DNA of 15,244 nt from JBOFCS01 sp051646185 (GCA_051646185.1 JBOFCS010000093.1:1-15244), one strand, 5' to 3'; positions 1-7,919 are shown, counted from the first letter of the stretch. A program made the numbers and translations. Notes: generated from the sequence alone by a model not told the origin.

Positions 1-332
1 CCAGAAAAATCGGTGTTACACGCTATCTGGTATCCCGATTCCAGCAAACCCGACGTTAACGGCACTACACCTTGTCCTGACACCCACCCGTGGGTGCGGG
101 CCGTGACGAACCCTTCTCGAGAAAACAACCCCACATTCAATGGGGGAACAGAATTCACTACCTCAGACTCAATACTGGTGGTTAACACCCACCCATCGGA
201 GGTTACCGTTGAATTATCCACCGGCGCAACATCAATCGGCACAGCACCCGACACCCCAGAAACACCTGCAACACCCAACAACGCGGCAACACTCACAGAA
301 CTAGTTATGGCGAACCTAGTAAAAAAGCTCAT
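1..332 (-). CDS. MspA-family secreted/porin-like protein (5' part, runs off the left edge)
   Basis: The reverse strand is open from an ATG at 332 to the window edge, giving 110 residues of an incomplete protein. A strong ribosome site (GAGGGGG, about 6 nt before the ATG) supports this start. Residues 1 to about 30 form a Sec signal peptide (basic SFFTRF start, hydrophobic Ala/Val core, AxA-like end SGA). After it come features of the MspA family: a DGW...T segment near residue 47, VPPLN, an SREGF-T-A stretch, and GYQIAC near residue 100, which corresponds to the family's GYQIGC. MspA proteins of Mycobacteriales are outer (mycolate) membrane porins or related secreted proteins. The corynebacterial members are less well studied, so porin activity is inferred. 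A 121-codon ORF on the other strand is its shadow. The gene lies downstream of acsA in the same direction but has its own candidate promoter. Confidence 0.72.
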   Translation of the reverse strand, partial: MSFFTRFAITSSVSVAALLGVAGVSGVSGAVPIDVAPVDNSTVTSDGWVLTTSIESEVVNSVPPLNVGLFSREGFVTARTHGWVSGQGVVPLTSGLLESGYQIACNTDFS

Positions 333-397
333 ACAATCCCCCTCGGGAAACATTACGAATGCCAGCTACGAACGTTAGCTAACTAAGAACAAACCTG

Positions 398-427
398 AAG
401 CTACCCCCCCCATCTGGATAATGTCAA
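398..427 (-). promoter_or_regulatory. Candidate promoter of the MspA-like gene with a G8 tract in its spacer
   Basis: Reading the minus strand, a perfect -35 (TTGACA, 427-422) is followed after 18 bp by TAGCTT (403-398), a weak -10. The ATG lies 66 bp further on. The last 8 bp of the spacer are an uninterrupted G run (404-411). The -35 is convincing; the -10 is only a partial match, so the start site is an inference. Confidence 0.4.
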
Positions 428-468
428 CAGCAAACCAACAATCCACAAAAACGTTACCAAAACGTGAT

Positions 469-483
469 CAGATCAGTGATCTG
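469..483. terminator. Small perfect inverted repeat downstream of acsA
   Basis: CAGATCA-G-TGATCTG is a 7-bp inverted repeat around one base, located 19 to 33 nt past the acsA stop codon. On the minus strand a T4 run follows (CACGTTTTGG). It could be a weak intrinsic terminator or a protein binding site. The stem must open to allow a loop, so it is a poor terminator. The rest of 333-501 holds only the promoter of the MspA-like gene. Confidence 0.25.
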
Positions 484-501
484 CACTCAACTAACAGTTG
501 C

Positions 502-2463
502 TTATTTTTTGCTGATGGCCTCAAAAACCGTTGGGTCAACCAGGGTGGAAACATCCCCCAGCTCACGCCCTTCAGCGACATCGCGAAGTAGCCGACGCAT
601 AATTTTTCCGCTGCGAGTTTTGGGTAGTTCCGGTACAACATTGATGTCGCGTGGTTTGGCTATAGGGCTAATATCCTTTGCGACTTGAGCTTTCAATTCT
701 GAAATGAGGGTATCGCCGGTGTTTTCGGCACCTTGTCGCAGGATGACAAAAGCCACAATGCCCTGCCCCGTTGTATCATCGGAAGCCCCCACTACTGCGG
801 CTTCAGCCACGCTAGGATGTCCCACCAATGCTGACTCGACCTCTGAAGTGGAGATGCGGTGCCCAGAGACGTTCATAACGTCATCTACCCGCCCGAGAAT
901 CCATAGCGCCCCATCCTCGTCGTAGCGCGCGCCGTCCCCGGCGAAGTACCAGCCTTGTTCGGCATAGCGTGACCAGTACGTTTCACGGTAGCGGTCCATA
1001 TCTCCCCAAATGCCGCGCAACATGGCAGGCCAAGGCTTATCAAGAACGAGGTAACCACTGGTAGGTTCAGCACCTTTGACTGCGGCAACTAGGTCTTTTC
1101 CTTCGTCATCAACAATTTTTGCGGAGATTCCTGGAACAGTGCCCATGGCCGATCCGGGTTTTGTTGCTGTGATACCCGGAAGTGGGGAGGCCATGATCGC
1201 CCCGGTCTCGGTCTGCCACCAGGTGTCAATAATGGGTGCGGTTCCTGCGCCAATGACCTCACGGTACCAACGCCAGGCTTCTGGGTTGATGGGTTCGCCT
1301 ACGCTACCTAGCAATCGGATAGACGATAAATCATGGGCATCGGGTATTTCGCGACCCCACTTCATGAAGGTGCGAATGAGCGTAGGGGCTATGTAATAGG
1401 TTGTTACACCATATTTTTCGATTATTTCAAAATGTCGATGTTCATTGGGGGAGTTGGGGGTTCCCTCATAAACAATTTGAGTAGCGCCATTAGAAAGAGG
1501 GCCGTAGACGATATAGCTATGCCCAGTTACCCAACCAATATCGGCGGTGCACCAGTGCACATCCGACCCAGCTTTGTGGTCCAAAACAGTGTGGTGCGTA
1601 TAGGAGGTTTGGGTGAGATAACCCCCAGAAGTATGCACAATGCCCTTTGGCTTACCGGTGGTTCCTGAGGTGTAGAGCAGGAACAGTGGTTGCTCGGAAT
1701 CGAATGCTTCAGGACTATGGGTGGCCGAAGCGTGGGACACTGTCTCATGCCACCACAGATCACGGTCAGGAGTCCACGGAAGCTCGGCACCTGTGCGCCG
1801 CACCACAAGGACATGTTCAACGCTGTGTGGACCCGCTTCAGTGTTTAAAGCTTCATCGACAGCTTCTTTCAGTGGACTGGGGTTTCCACGCCGCCACTGA
1901 CCATCAGTGGTGATCACCAGTCGAGCTTGGGCATCATCAACTCGAGAGCGCAATGCAGCAGGGGAAAAGCCAGCAAAAACTACTGAATGCATGAGGCCAA
2001 GGCGAGCGCAAGCCAACATTGAGACAATGGCTTCCGGAACCATCGGCATATAAATGGCAACCCGATCTCCAGCTACCAGTCCAAGCTCGGTGAGATAGTT
2101 TGCTGCTCGACTTACTTCAGCAAGTAAATCGGAGTAGGTAACTGTACGGGTATCGCCAGGTTCGCCAACCCAATGCAGGGCTACCCGATCTCCATGTCCT
2201 GCTTCAACATGGCGGTCCACACAGTTATAGGCGACATTAAGTTTGCCGCCAACAAACCAGCTGGCAACAGGAGCGGTGCTCCAATCGAGAACTTGATGAA
2301 AAGGCTCGGCCCAATGTAGTCGCCGAGCTTGCTGTGCCCAGAACTCCAAGCGATCTTTTTCCGCAGCGAGAGCTAACTCTGGTCCGGCATTGGCAGCGGC
2401 AGTAAATTCTGGGGTAGGTGGGTAAACCTGCGTTCCATCAGGGCTAGCAGAAGGGACGGTCAT
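502..2463 (-). CDS. acsA: Acetyl-CoA synthetase (AMP-forming)
   Basis: This 653-residue enzyme activates acetate to acetyl-CoA through acetyl-AMP, in the cytoplasm. It has the full length of the Acs family (about 650). Visible signatures of the adenylate-forming superfamily are the phosphate-binding loop YTSGTTGKPKG (264-274), the acyl-pocket motif WWQTETG (415-421, including the Trp that limits the pocket to acetate in Acs), AGDGA (508-512), and GRVDDVMNVSGHR (524-536) at the domain hinge. PKTRSGK (614-620) ends in the catalytic lysine K620, which is the lysine acetylated by Pat-type enzymes in other bacteria. ATG 2463 is preceded by AGAGG at 9 nt. The gene is transcribed away from the peptide-transporter operon. 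A perfect GlxR/CRP palindrome 37-55 bp upstream suggests cAMP-dependent carbon control. It matches the place of Rv3667 (acs) in M. tuberculosis. No damage is seen. Confidence 0.95.
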   Translation of the reverse strand: MTVPSASPDGTQVYPPTPEFTAAANAGPELALAAEKDRLEFWAQQARRLHWAEPFHQVLDWSTAPVASWFVGGKLNVAYNCVDRHVEAGHGDRVALHWVGEPGDTRTVTYSDLLAEVSRAANYLTELGLVAGDRVAIYMPMVPEAIVSMLACARLGLMHSVVFAGFSPAALRSRVDDAQARLVITTDGQWRRGNPSPLKEAVDEALNTEAGPHSVEHVLVVRRTGAELPWTPDRDLWWHETVSHASATHSPEAFDSEQPLFLLYTSGTTGKPKGIVHTSGGYLTQTSYTHHTVLDHKAGSDVHWCTADIGWVTGHSYIVYGPLSNGATQIVYEGTPNSPNEHRHFEIIEKYGVTTYYIAPTLIRTFMKWGREIPDAHDLSSIRLLGSVGEPINPEAWRWYREVIGAGTAPIIDTWWQTETGAIMASPLPGITATKPGSAMGTVPGISAKIVDDEGKDLVAAVKGAEPTSGYLVLDKPWPAMLRGIWGDMDRYRETYWSRYAEQGWYFAGDGARYDEDGALWILGRVDDVMNVSGHRISTSEVESALVGHPSVAEAAVVGASDDTTGQGIVAFVILRQGAENTGDTLISELKAQVAKDISPIAKPRDINVVPELPKTRSGKIMRRLLRDVAEGRELGDVSTLVDPTVFEAISKK

Positions 2464-2498
2464 TTGTGGTGGCCTCTTTTCTTCATTTCCGACACTTA

Positions 2499-2518
2499 CT
2501 TGTGAGCGTAGTCACAAG
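2499..2518 (-). promoter_or_regulatory. GlxR (CRP/FNR-type) operator upstream of acsA
   Basis: CTTGTGA-N6-TCACAAG is a perfect 7+7 palindrome that contains the GlxR/CRP consensus TGTGA-N6-TCACA. GlxR is the cAMP-responsive master regulator of corynebacterial carbon metabolism, and acetate-use genes are typical members of its regulon. If the nearby -10 (TAAAAT, 2529-2524) is used, the site covers about +1 to +18, a position that would repress. It lies over 215 bp from the importer promoter, so acsA is the likely target. Confidence 0.8.
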
Positions 2519-2523
2519 CAAAA

Positions 2524-2529
2524 ATTTTA
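2524..2529 (-). promoter_or_regulatory. Candidate -10 element of acsA
   Basis: On the minus strand TAAAAT (within GATATAAAATTT) fits the corynebacterial -10 consensus TANANT and lies 60 bp before the acsA ATG. No good -35 is seen at 16-18 bp, which is common in this genus. A second AT-rich candidate (TATAAAT) lies at 2583-2577. Confidence 0.4.
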
Positions 2530-2735
2530 TATCGCCCGCATCGGATTGCGGACTTATTTATGGAGTTAGGCATGCTATTTATACTGCTCAAACTGATGCT
2601 TTCATCCTGTATCCCCGCACCGCTGCGTTGGGTAACTTCAACAATACGAACTTGCAGTAACACCCAGGAAAAGGAGTTGACGCCTAAAAGTAGGCCACAA
2701 TTTCTACACCAGGACAGAGAGCAATATCCGGGCTA

Positions 2736-2764
2736 TTGTCAAGTGAATATTTAGCTAATAAAGT
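2736..2764 (+). promoter_or_regulatory. Sigma-A promoter of the peptide-importer operon
   Basis: TTGTCA (2736-2741, five of six -35 bases) is followed by exactly 17 bp and then TAAAGT (2759-2764), which fits the corynebacterial -10 TANANT. The predicted start is near 2771, giving a leader of about 44 nt before the binding-protein ATG at 2815. The start site falls inside the inverted repeat at 2765-2789. Confidence 0.55.
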
Positions 2765-2789
2765 GCCCAACCCGGATATCCGGTTGGGC
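2765..2789 (+). promoter_or_regulatory. Inverted repeat overlapping the predicted start of the importer mRNA
   Basis: GCCCAACC and GGTTGGGC are perfect 8-bp arms. The centre also pairs (GG/CC around ATAT), with one unpaired C at 2773, so a 10-bp stem with a tetraloop can form. It begins directly after the predicted -10, so it could be a repressor operator or a 5' stabilising hairpin of the mRNA. It lacks a T run, so it is not an intrinsic terminator. Upstream, 2519-2735 holds only AT-rich acsA promoter sequence and a small hairpin, GCCTA/TAGGC at 2681-2694. Confidence 0.5.
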
Positions 2790-2814
2790 CGCGAACATTA
2801 GTGATGGAGGAAGC

Positions 2815-4623
2815 ATGCGGACAACCAAAAGTAATCATGGTGGACTAAAAATCACGGCTCTGCTTGCGGTAGCGGCGTTTGCCTTGGCGGGATGTGCCGC
2901 AGCTACTGATGACGACTCAGGCGATGGTGGAGTAAAGAGAATTAGCGTGGCCTGGAATCAGTCTTTTTATAGTTACAACACCAATACTTCCGCAGGAAAT
3001 AACGTGACAAATGCCAATGTCGCGTATCTAACAAACACCGCATTCAACTATTACGACAATAAAAGTGTTCTTCAGAAAAATGAACAATTTGGTACTTACA
3101 CGCTGTTGTCGCAGGACCCTCCGGTAGTGAAGTACACCATCAATGAAGGTGTTACCTGGTCTGATGGAACTCCCATTGATGCTGCTGATCTGTTATTAGA
3201 GTGGGTGGCAAATTCCGGTGCCCGCAATACCAAAGGCTTTACCCCGCAGAGTGATGCCGACGGGAATCCTATTGCTGATCCAGCGAATGTTTATTTTGAT
3301 GGCTCCATTGGTGCTGGTTTAGAAAATGTAGCCCAAACCCCCGAGATTGGCGATAATGGTCGATCGATCACTTTGAAATATGATAAGCCTTCGGTGGATT
3401 GGGAATTAAACTTTTGGAATGGCGCACAAAGTGGAGTAGCAGCCCATGTAGTTGCCCAAAAAGCATTAGGAATACCCGATTCATTATCTGCAAAAACAGC
3501 TGTTATCAAAGCAATTCAAGATAATGACACAGCAAAACTGTCACTGATAGCAAGTTTTTGGAATACCGGATTCGGTATGTCCGCGCTGCCTTCTGACCCT
3601 TCGCTGTACCTATCATCAGGGGCATATGTTATTTCTGATTTTGTCGCCGACCAGTATTTGACGGTAAAACGCAACGAAAAGTATACTTGGGGGCCTAAGC
3701 CTAAATACGATGAGATCACTATCCGCTTCATCCCCGACGCGATGGCGCAGGTGACGGCTTTGCAAAATGGTGAGGTAGATGTTATTCAGCCGCAGGCAAC
3801 AGCCGATGTGCTCACTGCTACAAAAGCTTTAAGCGGAATTACCATTTCCTCAGGAAATGATGCTAGCTACGAACACCTGGACTTGCAATTTGCAAATAGC
3901 AAAAATCCTGGAGTCTTTGAGGATAAGCGGGTGCGTGAAGCATTCCTGAAAACCATTCCACGGCAAGAGATTATTGATAAGTTAATTACCCCGCTTAACC
4001 CTGAAGCTCAGATTCGTAACTCATTTACCGAAACCCCCGGTTCTCCCCGATATACTGAGATGGTTAATAGCAATGGGCTGGCTAAGTATGATGTTGTTGA
4101 CATTTCCGGGGCCAAAGAGTTACTGGCCCAAGCGGGAAAGCCTAACCCTACGGTGTGCTTGCTCTATGCTTCGAATAACCCACGCAGAGTTAACGAGTTT
4201 CAGTTAATTCAAGCCTCAGCAGCTTTAGCCGGAATCTCAGTTACTGATTGTGGCAGTCAACAATGGTCATCACTACTAGGTTCGCCAGGTGCTTATGATG
4301 CAGCGCTCTATGCTTGGCAGAATCAAACTACCGGGGTGGCTGAAAGTGCTGCTACCTATCGAAGTGGTGGCATAAATAATCACAATTTTTACTCCAGCGC
4401 TCTTGGTGATTTGTTATGGGATCAGTTGCAACAGAGCAGTGATCCAACACAATCTGTGGACCTGAAAAAGCGAATTGAAAAATCATTAGTCGATGATGCA
4501 TATGGGCTAACACTATTTCAATTTCCAACGGTGACAGCATCGCGGGAAAGCATTAAAAATATTGCTCCTTCGGTTCTGGTACCAGGATATTTCTGGAACT
4601 TCTGGGAATGGGACAACCAATAA
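2815..4623 (+). CDS. dppA: Peptide ABC transporter substrate-binding lipoprotein (SBP family 5)
   Basis: This 602-residue protein captures peptide-like ligands outside the membrane and hands them to the permeases encoded next. The N-terminus is a lipoprotein signal: basic residues, a hydrophobic core (residues 11-25) and the lipobox LAGC with Cys27 as the lipid-anchored residue. The mature part has the layout of SBP family 5 (OppA/DppA): VTWSDGTPIDAADLLLEW near 119, the repeated long insertions, and KYDEITIRFIPD near 296. The ATG at 2815 follows GGAGG at only 4 nt. It heads the importer operon, 26 nt before the first permease gene. By position it matches Rv3666c (DppA), which in M. tuberculosis has been linked to peptide and heme uptake. 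The ligand here cannot be read from sequence. The gene is clearly more AT-rich than acsA. Confidence 0.88.
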   Translation: MRTTKSNHGGLKITALLAVAAFALAGCAAATDDDSGDGGVKRISVAWNQSFYSYNTNTSAGNNVTNANVAYLTNTAFNYYDNKSVLQKNEQFGTYTLLSQDPPVVKYTINEGVTWSDGTPIDAADLLLEWVANSGARNTKGFTPQSDADGNPIADPANVYFDGSIGAGLENVAQTPEIGDNGRSITLKYDKPSVDWELNFWNGAQSGVAAHVVAQKALGIPDSLSAKTAVIKAIQDNDTAKLSLIASFWNTGFGMSALPSDPSLYLSSGAYVISDFVADQYLTVKRNEKYTWGPKPKYDEITIRFIPDAMAQVTALQNGEVDVIQPQATADVLTATKALSGITISSGNDASYEHLDLQFANSKNPGVFEDKRVREAFLKTIPRQEIIDKLITPLNPEAQIRNSFTETPGSPRYTEMVNSNGLAKYDVVDISGAKELLAQAGKPNPTVCLLYASNNPRRVNEFQLIQASAALAGISVTDCGSQQWSSLLGSPGAYDAALYAWQNQTTGVAESAATYRSGGINNHNFYSSALGDLLWDQLQQSSDPTQSVDLKKRIEKSLVDDAYGLTLFQFPTVTASRESIKNIAPSVLVPGYFWNFWEWDNQ

Positions 4624-4649
4624 ATGTTCTTCGTTAGTGGAGGCTCAGG

Positions 4650-6209
4650 ATGCTAACGTTTGTGGTTCGCAGAATTATTGCTTCAATACTTGTGCTGTTA
4701 GCGGCAAGTTATCTCATGTACTTGCTGATTGCTTTCTCAGGCAATCCATTAGAGGATCTATTGGAAAGTTCAGCACCAAATAAACAGCAACTTATCGAAT
4801 CTCGAACACAAATGTTGAACTTAGATACCCCAGCTCCGTTGCGATACTTTGGGTGGTTGGCTGGAGCAAGTAAATGTCTAGTCTCCTGGGTTCCAGGGGT
4901 AACCGCCCAATGTGATCTTGGGGTAAATAATAAAGGCATTCAGGTTACAGAACTTTTGCAAGGATCAATCGGTTCCACATTGCAATTGCTCACTGCCTCA
5001 GTAGTTCTTGCTGTCTTTATTGGTATAGCGGTTGGAATAACCACTGCTCTTCGTCAATACAGTGGCTATGACTATTCGGTAACTTTTCTAGCATTTTTGT
5101 TTTTTTCTCTCCCCACCTTCTGGTTAGCAGTATTACTGAAACAATTTGTTGCTATTGGGTTTAATGATTTTCTTCGTGACCCGCATATTTCCCTACCTGT
5201 AGTTGTGGCATTGGCGTTGCTGTCAGGGGCAATCTGGACGATAATTATTGGAGGTCCGAGAGGCCGAAAACTGATAGTTTTTAGCACCGCAACCATATCC
5301 ACTGTGCTAGTCCTAGTCTATATTTCGGCAACAAATTTTCTGCAAAAACCAAGCCTTGGTCCGGTCATTATTGCCAGCACCGGAGTGGGAATTTCCTTTC
5401 TGGTTACCGCCATTAGTGTTGGATTGGCACGTAGGGCTACGCTTTACGCCTGCTTAAGTACCGTTGCTATTGGCATTGCTGTTTATTATCCCATCCAATC
5501 AGTATTTAAGTCGGCAACTGTGGTCTTAATGCTGTCACTTGGGGCTCTCACGATCGTTATCAGCGGACTGATTGGTTATTGGGCAGATAAATTTGATCGA
5601 TGGCAAGCCGCTCGAACTTCCGCTATCACAGGATTTTTGGTTGCAGGTCTAGTTGCTTTAGATCGCCTCATGAGAGCTTGGCCCGCCTATATAAATAACA
5701 GTGCTATTGCCGGCAGACCGATAGCAACGATTGGTGTAAATACTCCGCAACTGCACACCTCCAGTTTTTGGGTCACTGGTGTCGATAAGTTTACACATTT
5801 GCTCCTGCCTACAATTGCCTTAATGTTGATTTCGGTGGCAAGTTATAGTCGTTACACCCGTTCAAGTTTTCTTGAGGTAATGAACCAGGATTATATCCGC
5901 ACCGCAAGAGCTAAAGGGTTAACCGAGCGTGCTGTGGTGATGCGACATGCTTTTCGTAATGCACTAATTCCTATTACCACAATTGTTGCTTTTGATATTG
6001 GGGCTTTAATTGGGGGAGCGGTAATTACTGAGCGAGTTTTTGGGTGGACCGGTATGGGCTCACTTTTCGCCAGTGCACTTGGGCCACCACCAGATCCCAA
6101 CCCTTTGATGGGATTTTTTATTGTCACAGGCATTGTCGCTGTTGCTTTTAACGCGATAGCTGATGTTCTTTATGCGGCGCTTGATCCCAGGATTCGGGTG
6201 AGTACCTAA
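4650..6209 (+). CDS. dppB: Peptide ABC transporter permease, DppB type, with an extra membrane segment
   Basis: This inner-membrane protein of 519 residues is one of the two channel subunits. The N-terminus (RRIIASILVLLAASYLMYLL) is typical of OppB/DppB. A large outside loop (about 35-105) and a helix pair follow. The ATPase-contacting EAA motif lies at about 412-435 (QDYIRTARAKGL then RHAFRNALIPI), and a GGAVITERVFGWTGMG segment precedes the last helices. Family members usually have about 310-340 residues. The excess sits between FSLPTFWLAVLL (about 151-162) and HLLLPTIAL (about 382), where about 160-180 residues with several hydrophobic helices are added. There are no stops or shifts, so this is a true insertion. 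GGAGG lies 6 nt before the ATG. The stop is one base before the next start, so translation is coupled with dppC. Confidence 0.87.
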   Translation: MLTFVVRRIIASILVLLAASYLMYLLIAFSGNPLEDLLESSAPNKQQLIESRTQMLNLDTPAPLRYFGWLAGASKCLVSWVPGVTAQCDLGVNNKGIQVTELLQGSIGSTLQLLTASVVLAVFIGIAVGITTALRQYSGYDYSVTFLAFLFFSLPTFWLAVLLKQFVAIGFNDFLRDPHISLPVVVALALLSGAIWTIIIGGPRGRKLIVFSTATISTVLVLVYISATNFLQKPSLGPVIIASTGVGISFLVTAISVGLARRATLYACLSTVAIGIAVYYPIQSVFKSATVVLMLSLGALTIVISGLIGYWADKFDRWQAARTSAITGFLVAGLVALDRLMRAWPAYINNSAIAGRPIATIGVNTPQLHTSSFWVTGVDKFTHLLLPTIALMLISVASYSRYTRSSFLEVMNQDYIRTARAKGLTERAVVMRHAFRNALIPITTIVAFDIGALIGGAVITERVFGWTGMGSLFASALGPPPDPNPLMGFFIVTGIVAVAFNAIADVLYAALDPRIRVST

Positions 6210-6210
6210 C

Positions 6211-7230
6211 ATGACTGATCAAGAAAAAGTAAGTATCGAGCAATCAGTATCGGGATTAAGTCAGGGGCAGATTGTCCGCCAGCGGTTTTTGCACCATAGA
6301 GGGGCAATGAGCGGTTTAGCCTGTTTATGTCTGATCCTACTGTTGGTATCAACATCCATAGGGTGGGGCTTTATCCCCGGTTGGTGGAGTCAACGACCCA
6401 GCGAGGTAGCCGAGGTAGTTAACGGCGGGCATCCCACAATGAGTGTGGTTCCCCAATTTTTGGGTGGTAACGGAATTTCTTTTGGTATTCATCCTTTTGG
6501 TCAGGATGAAGTGGGGCGAGACTATTTTGCGCAAACCATGCGCGGGGCGCAGCAGACCCTAGTTGTTGTCTCGATAGTAGGTATGGTTGCCGGGCTGTTG
6601 GGTATTGCGGTGGGTGCTCTTTCCGGCTTTTTCCGTGGTTGGATTGATGCGATCCTGATGCGTCTTACTGACGTTTTTATTACCATTCCCTTAGTGGTTG
6701 TTGCAGCGGTTGTTGGTTTGCGGGTAGGAAATTCGGGAGTATGGGTGCTTGCCGTCTTTATTGGATTAGTTTCGTGGACCGGACTGGCTAGATTGGTTCG
6801 AGGCGATTTCCTTGCTTTGCGGGAACGTGAATTTGTTGATGCAGCACGGGTTGCCGGGGCTAGCTCATTTCGCATCATGTTTCGACACATACTGCCCAAT
6901 GCTGTTGGTGTGATAGTTGTTAACACCACCTTGTTGATGTCAACGGCAATTTTATTGGAAACCTCAATCAGCTATTTAGGCTTTGGAGTTAAAGCCCCTG
7001 ATGTTTCCTTAGGTTCCTTGATTAGTATGAACCAAACCGCTTTTTCGACTCGGCCCTGGTTATTTTGGTGGCCAGGTATTTTCATTGTGACTATTGCTTT
7101 GGCGATTAACTTTATTGGCGATGGGCTTCGGGATGCTTTTGACCCACGACAGAAACAAAAAGTTAAGTCAAAAGTATTTGGCATCAAGAAGGTTCGCACA
7201 GTTGAAAATGTGACAAAAAATGACAGTTAA
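6211..7230 (+). CDS. dppC: Peptide ABC transporter permease, DppC type
   Basis: This is the second channel subunit, 339 residues, close to the usual length. It has the OppC-type N-terminus (a short cytoplasmic start, then a helix at about 35-55), an outside loop with HPFGQDEVGRDYF (about 95-107) that is a hallmark of DppC proteins, and the permease domain with the EAA motif FVDAARVAGAS near 208-218 followed by RHILPNAVG. The ATG comes one base after the dppB stop, with only a weak internal ribosome site (GGGTGAG), which fits translational coupling. The tail is basic (about 310-325). The stop codon is one base from the stop of the oppositely oriented PH-domain gene, so no terminator fits between them. 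A weak hairpin at 7258-7278 with a T5 run 8 nt later is the only candidate. Confidence 0.9.
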   Translation: MTDQEKVSIEQSVSGLSQGQIVRQRFLHHRGAMSGLACLCLILLLVSTSIGWGFIPGWWSQRPSEVAEVVNGGHPTMSVVPQFLGGNGISFGIHPFGQDEVGRDYFAQTMRGAQQTLVVVSIVGMVAGLLGIAVGALSGFFRGWIDAILMRLTDVFITIPLVVVAAVVGLRVGNSGVWVLAVFIGLVSWTGLARLVRGDFLALREREFVDAARVAGASSFRIMFRHILPNAVGVIVVNTTLLMSTAILLETSISYLGFGVKAPDVSLGSLISMNQTAFSTRPWLFWWPGIFIVTIALAINFIGDGLRDAFDPRQKQKVKSKVFGIKKVRTVENVTKNDS

Positions 7231-7231
7231 T

Positions 7232-7852
7232 TTAGCTAAAAAGCGTTATTACACAAGCTATTGCCAGAAGCGCAATAGTCATAATAGTTTTTCTGTGCCA
7301 CCTGACAGTGACGTTCTCCGGCTGGATTTGGTGATCAACAAAGGAGTTGGTGTCCTGACGTTGTTCCCAGCGCAGACGAATAAGATAAGCTGCACGCCCA
7401 GAATCAGAAGCCAAGGTATCTCCGGGGCGTATTCCGAGTCTGCCGATAAACGTCGATTCGGGAAGTCCTCGGTAGTCTTTTTGACCCAAAGTCGACATCG
7501 TGTGTCGACCAGTGCTGGGCGCGGCCCAGGCGGTGAATTTCTTGTTATTGGTGAAGAAGGTAAGCGCAAATTTTGTATCTACCCGAACAATCTTTTCCCA
7601 AGGCAGAGTGACCGTATGAAAGACATTGTGCACAATGATATTCGAATCATTAACCACAATACTTGGGCGCCAATAGGCCGCCCAAGTTATGGTGATAAAA
7701 AGAATCGTCCAGCTGTATTCCAGAGGTTGAACCCCGTGATCGCTCAGGGTTATTGTTGCGGCTATTCCGGCAGACAACACAACTGCTACTCCGGTAATCC
7801 ACGCACCGAAGGCAGATCGGTAGGCCTGAGTTCTGGATGCTTTGGCAGTCAT
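7232..7852 (-). CDS. PH-domain-containing membrane protein
   Basis: A 206-residue protein encoded against the importer operon. It has two N-terminal membrane helices (about residues 16-36 and 48-62), a bacterial PH-like domain (WRPSIVVNDSNIIVHN..., LPWEKIVRVDTKFALTFFT, then KKFTAWAAPSTGRH) with the family's typical I-V-NPL/W-I-VD spacing, and a final helix ending at the C-terminus (TIALLAIACVITLFS). Function is unknown; relatives in actinobacteria are small membrane proteins. The ATG at 7852 has no clear ribosome site. An in-frame ATG at 7921 would add 23 unlikely residues and overlap the ATPase gene, and a candidate -10 (TAGATT, 7908-7903) lies between the two, which favours 7852. It is convergent with dppC (1-nt gap) and divergent from the ATPase gene (67 nt). 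An equally long ORF on the plus strand is a shadow: it has no domain or helices. Confidence 0.75.
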   Translation of the reverse strand: MTAKASRTQAYRSAFGAWITGVAVVLSAGIAATITLSDHGVQPLEYSWTILFITITWAAYWRPSIVVNDSNIIVHNVFHTVTLPWEKIVRVDTKFALTFFTNNKKFTAWAAPSTGRHTMSTLGQKDYRGLPESTFIGRLGIRPGDTLASDSGRAAYLIRLRWEQRQDTNSFVDHQIQPENVTVRWHRKTIMTIALLAIACVITLFS

Positions 7853-7902
7853 CGCACTATGTTTGCAGATCGCACAGGAGGTAGTGGCAATGGCCCCAGC
7901 AG

Positions 7903-7908
7903 AATCTA
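7903..7908 (-). promoter_or_regulatory. Candidate -10 of the PH-domain gene
   Basis: On the minus strand TAGATT fits the TANANT consensus and would start RNA near 7896, about 44 nt before the ATG at 7852. No good -35 is visible. It lies next to the start of the ATPase gene on the other strand. Confidence 0.3.
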
Positions 7909-7919
7909 GGGAGAACAGC

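Noticed and set aside
13..378. 121-codon plus-strand ORF
   Set aside because: It is antisense to the MspA-like gene, which has a signal peptide, a good ribosome site and family motifs; this ORF has none.
2466..2754. Two short plus-strand ORFs (64 codons each) in the acsA-dppA gap
   Set aside because: No ribosome sites, low-complexity peptides; the region is explained by promoters and the GlxR site.
2815..7230. dppABC as a recently acquired AT-rich island
   Set aside because: These genes are more AT-rich than acsA and ssd-tad, but the order matches the mycobacterial locus, so vertical descent is the simpler reading.
7258..7292. Hairpin CTATTGC/GCAATAG with a nearby T5 run, as terminator of dppABC
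   Set aside because: The stem has only three GC pairs and the T run begins 8 nt after it; it lies within the PH-domain coding sequence. Kept only as a weak possibility.
7220..7909. 229-codon plus-strand ORF opposite the PH-domain gene
   Set aside because: No ribosome site, no recognisable domain, odd composition; the minus strand gives a coherent membrane and PH-domain protein.
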